Below, piece by piece: positions 59,007 through 64,000 of a stretch of DNA of 64,000 nt. The stretch is from Cocos nucifera (Eukaryota > Streptophyta > Magnoliopsida > Arecales > Arecaceae). Within the stretch, counting starts at the first letter, position 1, and every line of letters begins with the position of its first letter. The notes below the pieces were generated by a model. That model ran no database searches, was not told the DNA's origin, and saw only the letters and a program-made list of their open reading frames with translations. Made by a program: the position numbers and the translations under genes. The DNA lies in NCBI GenBank assembly GCA_006176705.1, contig QRFJ01001023.1:1-64000 (forward strand), in the 5' to 3' direction.

Positions 59007-61478
59007 TGTTGGAAAATGTATCCCAAAGTCAATCAATAGTCTATTGATGGTTGTAATACATTATATTTATAATTGATTCATTAATAAATAAAATATATTT
59101 TTGATATTTTTCAACATAAAGTATTCATCTTCTAACGAACTTCATTATTATGATGAAGTCCTTAGGACTATTTAGCTTTGATAAAAAGAGGATTTATCAA
59201 TTAGTCCTTAAATCTATTCATGATCAAATGATAGATTGTTAATTAGGATGACAACGTCTATCGAGCATAGGTTACTGTATGCCGTATAGGTTGGTTGTCC
59301 TCTTAACCAAAAAGTATGGATATACTGGTATGGCATATAGGTGAGATGTATGGATACATCATTATTGAACGTGACCAACTCCAGAGCATTCTGCTGTCGA
59401 GAATGTCTCTGATGGGATATAGATATAAATATCCCTTAGATATGAGATTGTCTTAGTGACTTGCAAGCAACTCACTATACTTTGGTACTGGACTAATTAA
59501 ATTTCTAATTTAGTAATGGAAGGCTTTTGGGCATAGTTAAGTACTTGCGAAGTCAAAGTGTGATCAAGATGGAATTGACCACTCTAAGAGTTGGAGAAGA
59601 ATGTATCACTGTATTTCAATATAGCAAAACTTTGGCCAGGATAATCCATCAGATGAATTTGATATTTTAAAATACAATGTGGACAACCTTATCAAAGTTC
59701 ACAATTGAACTCTGAGATGTCCTATGAGCATTTTGGTTAAGGGGATGAATTATATGAAAACTATATCCATATGGGTTCTAAGGATGTTGTTCTACACATT
59801 CGACCTATCCGACCGTCGGATATCATTGCTAGATGGTTACTTTGATTGGTATAGAAATTTATTCTTATACTACCAGTTTAGATTTGGACCTATGAGATCA
59901 CATACATTAAAGTTCACGATCTAATCGAATGGTTGATCAATGATTAAGAATCATTCTAGGGTTAAACGATTAATACGATTGATGTTTAACCTAGTGTAAG
60001 TATTGCAGGAGGATCGATTAGCAAGTTGATTGCTAATTGACTTAATTTGATTAAGCCAAAGGACCAAGATTAAGTCTAATAAAATATAATTTAATTAGAT
60101 TTAGTTTGGGCTTGATTGGATCAAGTTCAATTTGTTTATTGGATAAGCCAAGTGTAAGGAAGAACTAGTCCTAGTTCAACTAGGACTTGGGTCAACCTAA
60201 TTTTCTAATTTAATTAAAAAATTAAATCTAATTTAATTAAGTTTTTAATTAGTTTAGGATCTAATTTAATTGAGTTTAATTAGTTTTGGTTTGATTTGGT
60301 TTGAGAAACCATCTTGGACCAAGTCAAAATAGGAATCCTAGTATGATTAGGACTTCCTATTCCTTGCGCCATTGACCCCTCATGCCCCCCACGCCCCTTC
60401 TCTTTGATTTTGAACATGGAAAAACTTTTTTCCAGGCCCTCATGCATGCCCATAGCCTTCCCTTATTCCTTAGATGGCATTTGGTTGTGGACCAAGTCAA
60501 ACTAGGAGTTGGTTTTGATTTAAATTCTATGAGATAGAATTTTAAGCACCTAAAACTCCTCCTTCCTGTGTGCTGTCCCCATCCCTGATTTTTCTCTCAT
60601 TTTTTTATGAGAAAGAGGAGGATTTTATGTGCTTATTCTTGGTGGTCCATGGCATAAGGAAAGGAGGGGGCGCCCAAGTGTTGGGCACCCCAACCAGTTG
60701 TCTATTTTGGACCTACCTTGTTTAGATACTTGACCTAAACAAGACTCTTCCATATCTCAATATTTAAAATAAAATTTGGGCTGATTTTTTGGTAAATTTT
60801 AGACCATTAAGAGAGCTTTGGGGTGTGTAAAAGTTAGGGAGAAAGAATATTGGTGCATGAGGATTTCATAGACACCAATCTAGGTATCTAGGTGAGAGAA
60901 AACAACAAGAAGAAGGATTCTTCTTCTAGGATTTTTCTTTGATCTCTTCCTCTTCTTTTAGAGATTTTTGAGAGGTATCTCAAGTTTAAAATATCTTCCC
61001 CTTTATTCTAAAAATTAGAGAGTCCAAGATTTGAAGAAGATGGTTCCAAATCGATCGTCAAAGAATGATCAGCATAGTACTAGCATACTGTTTTGATTTT
61101 CTGCATTAGGACTTTTGATCGTGATCATGGGCTCAGGTGGATGACTCCTAGAGGTCAGACATGTGTGTGACACACAATTTCATCCTCAAGTCTGGATCAG
61201 CAAGTTAGAATGTCTAACTTGCATAGGTAATAGATCTGCTCTATTGTTTTCATACCTGCATTAGATGTGTATATACATGTTGATATGATCAACATGTTTT
61301 AAATTCTTCTTTATATTTTAAGTTTTGATTTAATGAAATACCATGATTATGTAATAGATCCTAGATCTAGGATATTTTTTAATATTTAAAATTAATTTTG
61401 ATTAATTTTAATCTTCCGCTATCAGATCTTGAAAAAGTTTCAAGATCTAATTCTGAAACCTTAGATCTGGCTCCAACA
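59007..61478 (+). repeat. 3' LTR of element E (uninterrupted reference copy)
   Basis: It runs TGTTGGAAAATG to GGCTCCAACA, 2472 bp. The decayed polypurine tract GGATAAGTGAGAG lies just before it. This copy shows both empty sites: for F (GATGAATTTGATATT, about 59653-59668) and for C (CCCTCATGCATGCC, about 60437-60450). Confidence 0.95.
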
Positions 61479-61483
61479 GCCTG

Positions 61484-62660
61484 AGTGGACTAAACAGGAG
61501 ACATAGATGGAGGAGGTGGAGGATGTGGCATGGCTGCTCTAATGGTTGCATCTATTGCTGTTGCTATTGGTATCACACCTGGAGCAAGTTTCTTAATCTT
61601 TCCAATTAGACTACTCATGGCTCCAAATACTGAAATGATGTCCAGCTGCTGTGCCTGACCCAATCCACTGATAGCTGCCATCATCTCAGTACCACCTAAC
61701 TCAACTCTCCTCTTGAGATGAGCAATCTCCTCAGTAATGCTGGAGAGGTTAGTAGCTATATCATGTGTCTGCTTGCTCTACTCTAGGGTAGTGAGCCTAT
61801 GAGAAATAGATCTCATCTCTATTTGTATACTCTCTACCCTCTTAGATAATGTCCGTATCTCTCTATTGACTCTAGTAGAAATTATATCTGCTAATCTCTC
61901 TATGGATGCAAAGTCAGTAGTTAGTGGCTGAGGAAAACTGCCTGCGAGTGGAGCTCGAGGAGTCACTGGTGTACTAGGATCAGGTGCAGCCCTACATGCA
62001 GTAGGAGTAGAGGGCTCATCTATCTCCTCTACTCTCGATTCTCTCCTCTCTTGATCAGAAATATTCTTCACCCATCTTCCTATTTCTACATGATACTGCA
62101 TCCTAGTCAAGACTCTCATGTCATAAACATCAAAGTGAGATAGTTTCTTAAACCCTTCATTTTTCAAAGAAACTCCAACTATCTCAAACACCTGTGTCAA
62201 GATCATACCATATGGTAAACATACTTTATTTCTAGCAGCTGCCTCTCTATTTTGATGCATCATGATGCCTAGCAGGTTTAGTGGAATCCCTTGAACAATA
62301 TGGTACATCATGCATAGTTCCCTCTCAGAAACAAAATCATGTCTACCCAACTTTGGAATAAAAATCCCACCAATGATGTGATGTAGTACTCTCATTTCTA
62401 CTGACAAGATGGGTGCTAGGACATCTCCTATAATATCATCTCTTCCTACAATTAGCCTTAGTCCCTCTTTCTTGCCAGATAGTTTGTCAGGTATGAAACC
62501 ATCTCTAGTAACCTCAAAAATTTGTGCCAAGCTCTCCTTTGAAACCCCAACTTAGACTCCTTTCACAGTCGATACAATGCCATATACATCTCTTTTAAGA
62601 TTTTTGTAAAATTTCGTAACTAGTTAAGGGTACATGGGAATGTTCATTTCGCAAAATTCC
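61484..62660 (-). pseudogene. Element G 3' ORF, Putative plant transposon protein-like
   Basis: On the minus strand one frame of about 390 codons is broken by five stops. The N-terminal part reads VTKFYKNLKRDVYGIVSTVK and SLAQIFEVTRDGFIPDKLSG. The core reads RVLHHIIGGIFIPKLGRHDF, ELCMMYHIVQGIPLNLLGIM and LPYGMILTQVFEIVGV. This layout is what I know from the Putative plant transposon protein family (PF20167). Then come a proline/threonine-rich linker and a heptad-like coiled-coil zone (about 61690-61880, ADIISTRVNREIRTLSKRVE). A short hydrophobic/proline-rich end precedes element E, and the tail lies at 38143-38319. Its biochemical role is unknown. Confidence 0.6.
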
Positions 62661-62669
62661 TAATAAAAA

Positions 62670-64000
62670 ATATGCAGGGTTTCATGCTTGAATTTCAAAA
62701 CACTTTTTGAAATAAAATGTAGCGAAAGATGCAGATTAAACTATTTAATCTATAAAAGTATGTAATCTAATTACTAAACCCTACATCTAGGACCTATAAC
62801 ATGTAATGATGCATGTATAAATTTAAATATAAATATTTTGGTATTGATCAAATCAATACCCTAGATTTAGAACAGTTCTAGATCTAGACTCTAAATCGCA
62901 TCTAGATTAAGAAGAGATCAGATCTTTTACCTTCACATAGATTGAGAACTCCGTTGTTGATTTTCGTTGTTATCTTTGGAGCTGCACACGTGTCCGACCT
63001 CTATAGATAATCTACATGAGATTGTAACTCTGATTAGAGATTCGTCGAATGAAGATCCGCTCGAAGTACTAGCTTCTCGCAGATCCCTCCTGATGATTGA
63101 CCTGAAAGAAATTCTTTGAATCTCTTGGACACTGCAAGAGATGAAGAATAAGGAGAAAGAAGAGATTCTTCTCTCTTATTTCTCTCAAAAATAAGATCAG
63201 AAGAAAAACATTAAAAATAGAGAAGAACCTTTCATCTCTACAATTCTTCTTTCTCCAGGACAAATCCTAGCTTTCTCCTAAAGAAGAACTTGCACACCAA
63301 CATGAGGAGACTCTCTCCTCACCATTTTCTCATGCCTCTTTTCTTTGATTTTCATGGGATAAAACTCAAAAGAGATTTAGAAGAAAAAGCTCTCGTAAGA
63401 ACCCTAAAGAGAAGACCTTCTTCTCTTCCTATGTATTCATCAGGACATCAACCATTGATATCCTAATGAAGTCAAACACCCCAACCATCTTGGAGCTCCA
63501 AACTCCCACACCCCTCTACCTTTCACTTCAGGTTTTCTATGTGAAAAGAACCAAGGATATCACATCAACTACCCAAATAAAATGAAGGTGCCAACTTCCT
63601 TTTTGCACTAGGTCAAAACACCTAGTCAAAAGAAATTAAAATAAGGTACTTAAGGGGGCGTCCAACTCTTGGATGCCTCCCCTTGAAATTTTGGCATGTG
63701 TAATCAGATTCCACACACAAAAGGAAGAAATAAAGGGGCAACAAAGAATATGGGTGGGCATGGGAAAGAGTTCCAAAAGAGGGAGAGTATGATTAGGTCA
63801 AATCCCTATATTTTAGGGATTCAAAACAAGAGATTGGGGGGCATCCAACTCTTGGATGCCACCCCACTCATTTTGTGCTTGGATGCCCCCCCACTCATTT
63901 TGTGCATGGAGAAATCAGAAAAAACAACACAAAATGAAGAAAGAAGGGGCACCATATGATAAGGAGGCATGGAAAAAATTCCAAAAAGAGAGAGAAGAGT
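62670..64000 (-). repeat. LTR-like end of another element (H), cut by the window edge
   Basis: From about TGCAGGGTTTCATGCTTGAA the sequence type changes to copia-LTR style: GTAGCGAAAGATGCAG, CTGCACACGTGTCCGACCTC, CTTCTCTC tracts and a GGGGCGTCCAACTCTTGGAT phrase like that of E (GGCGCCCAAGTGTTGGGCAC). No primer site lies at its left border, so it would be a 3' LTR or a solo LTR on the minus strand. No coding region is seen. Border and class are tentative. Confidence 0.4.
63655..64000. repeat. Imperfect tandem duplication in H
   Basis: GGGGCGTCCAACTCTTGGAT...AAGAGTTCCAAAAGAGGGAG (63655-63785) is repeated as GGGGCATCCAACTCTTGGAT...AAAAATTCCAAAAAGAGAGA (63838-64000). Inside the second copy GATGCC...CCCACTCATTTTGTGC is itself doubled (63857-63905). 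Confidence 0.75.

Larger units (their letters stand above)
38320..61478 (+). mobile_element. Element E: old Ty1/copia element hosting F and C
   Basis: The LTRs carry the inverted ends TGTTGGA...TCCAACA. The insertion is flanked by GCTTG (38315-38319) and GCCTG (61479-61483), a 5-bp duplication with one change. The 5' LTR is broken into three pieces by F and C; their summed length (about 2486 bp) equals that of the intact 3' LTR (2472 bp). The internal part is plus strand: leader, a gag scrap, a protease scrap, RT and RNase H, with the integrase deleted. It inserted within the ORF of element G. Confidence 0.93.

Noticed and set aside
62670..64000. Considered as the 5' LTR of element G
   Set aside because: It does not match the G LTR at 15151-15382 plus 25769-27058, and no primer-binding site lies at its border.

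Overview
The window is a block of nested plant transposable elements. I see no intact host gene, tRNA or rRNA, no bacterial feature and no CRISPR array. The DNA is AT-rich. It carries Ty1/copia elements with initiator-Met-type primer sites, one Ty3/gypsy element, a plant L1-like LINE and a Tourist-like MITE. This fits a large, repeat-rich plant genome. A monocot, possibly a palm, is my guess and is not proven by the sequence.

Left part (1-15150). The window opens inside a minus-strand copia element (A, 1-3574). Next come pieces of a minus-strand LINE (about 3575-5311 and 12147-12735). They are split by a TTA-flanked MITE (5315-12143), which is itself split by a gypsy element (5679-11946, target duplication GATAT). 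The gypsy element keeps gag and a scrap of the pol end. It carries a 45-bp minisatellite in its LTRs and a 63-bp minisatellite before its 3' LTR. A microsatellite and a truncated copia LTR follow.

Middle and right (15151-62660). The outer layer is one minus-strand element (G). I infer it from an LTR (15151-15382 plus 25769-27058), repeated polypurine tracts, and a 3' ORF resembling the Putative plant transposon protein family (38143-38319 plus 61484-62660). Three copia elements sit inside G. B (15383-25763, plus, TSD AGATC) is old. D (27838-37999, minus, TSD CAAAC) is young, with nearly identical LTRs. E (38320-61478, plus, TSD GCTTG/GCCTG) is old. Two more elements lie inside E's 5' LTR. F (38974-42464, minus, TSD GATTT) is a gag-only copia element with unusual LTR ends. 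C (43264-53982, minus, TSD CTCAT/CTGAT) is a sister of D, with an inverted gag-to-integrase block, a 25-N gap and an 800-bp patch copied from E's LTR. The window ends in another minus-strand LTR-like sequence (H, about 62670-64000).

No element is coding-competent. Gag, protease, integrase, reverse transcriptase and RNase H domains can be recognised, but all carry stops, frameshifts or deletions. Many of the stops fit C-to-T changes, as expected in methylated DNA. The D/C/A family has a U3 region dense in TTGAC (W-box) cores and a conserved GTGCTAGCAC palindrome, which may bear on its transcription.
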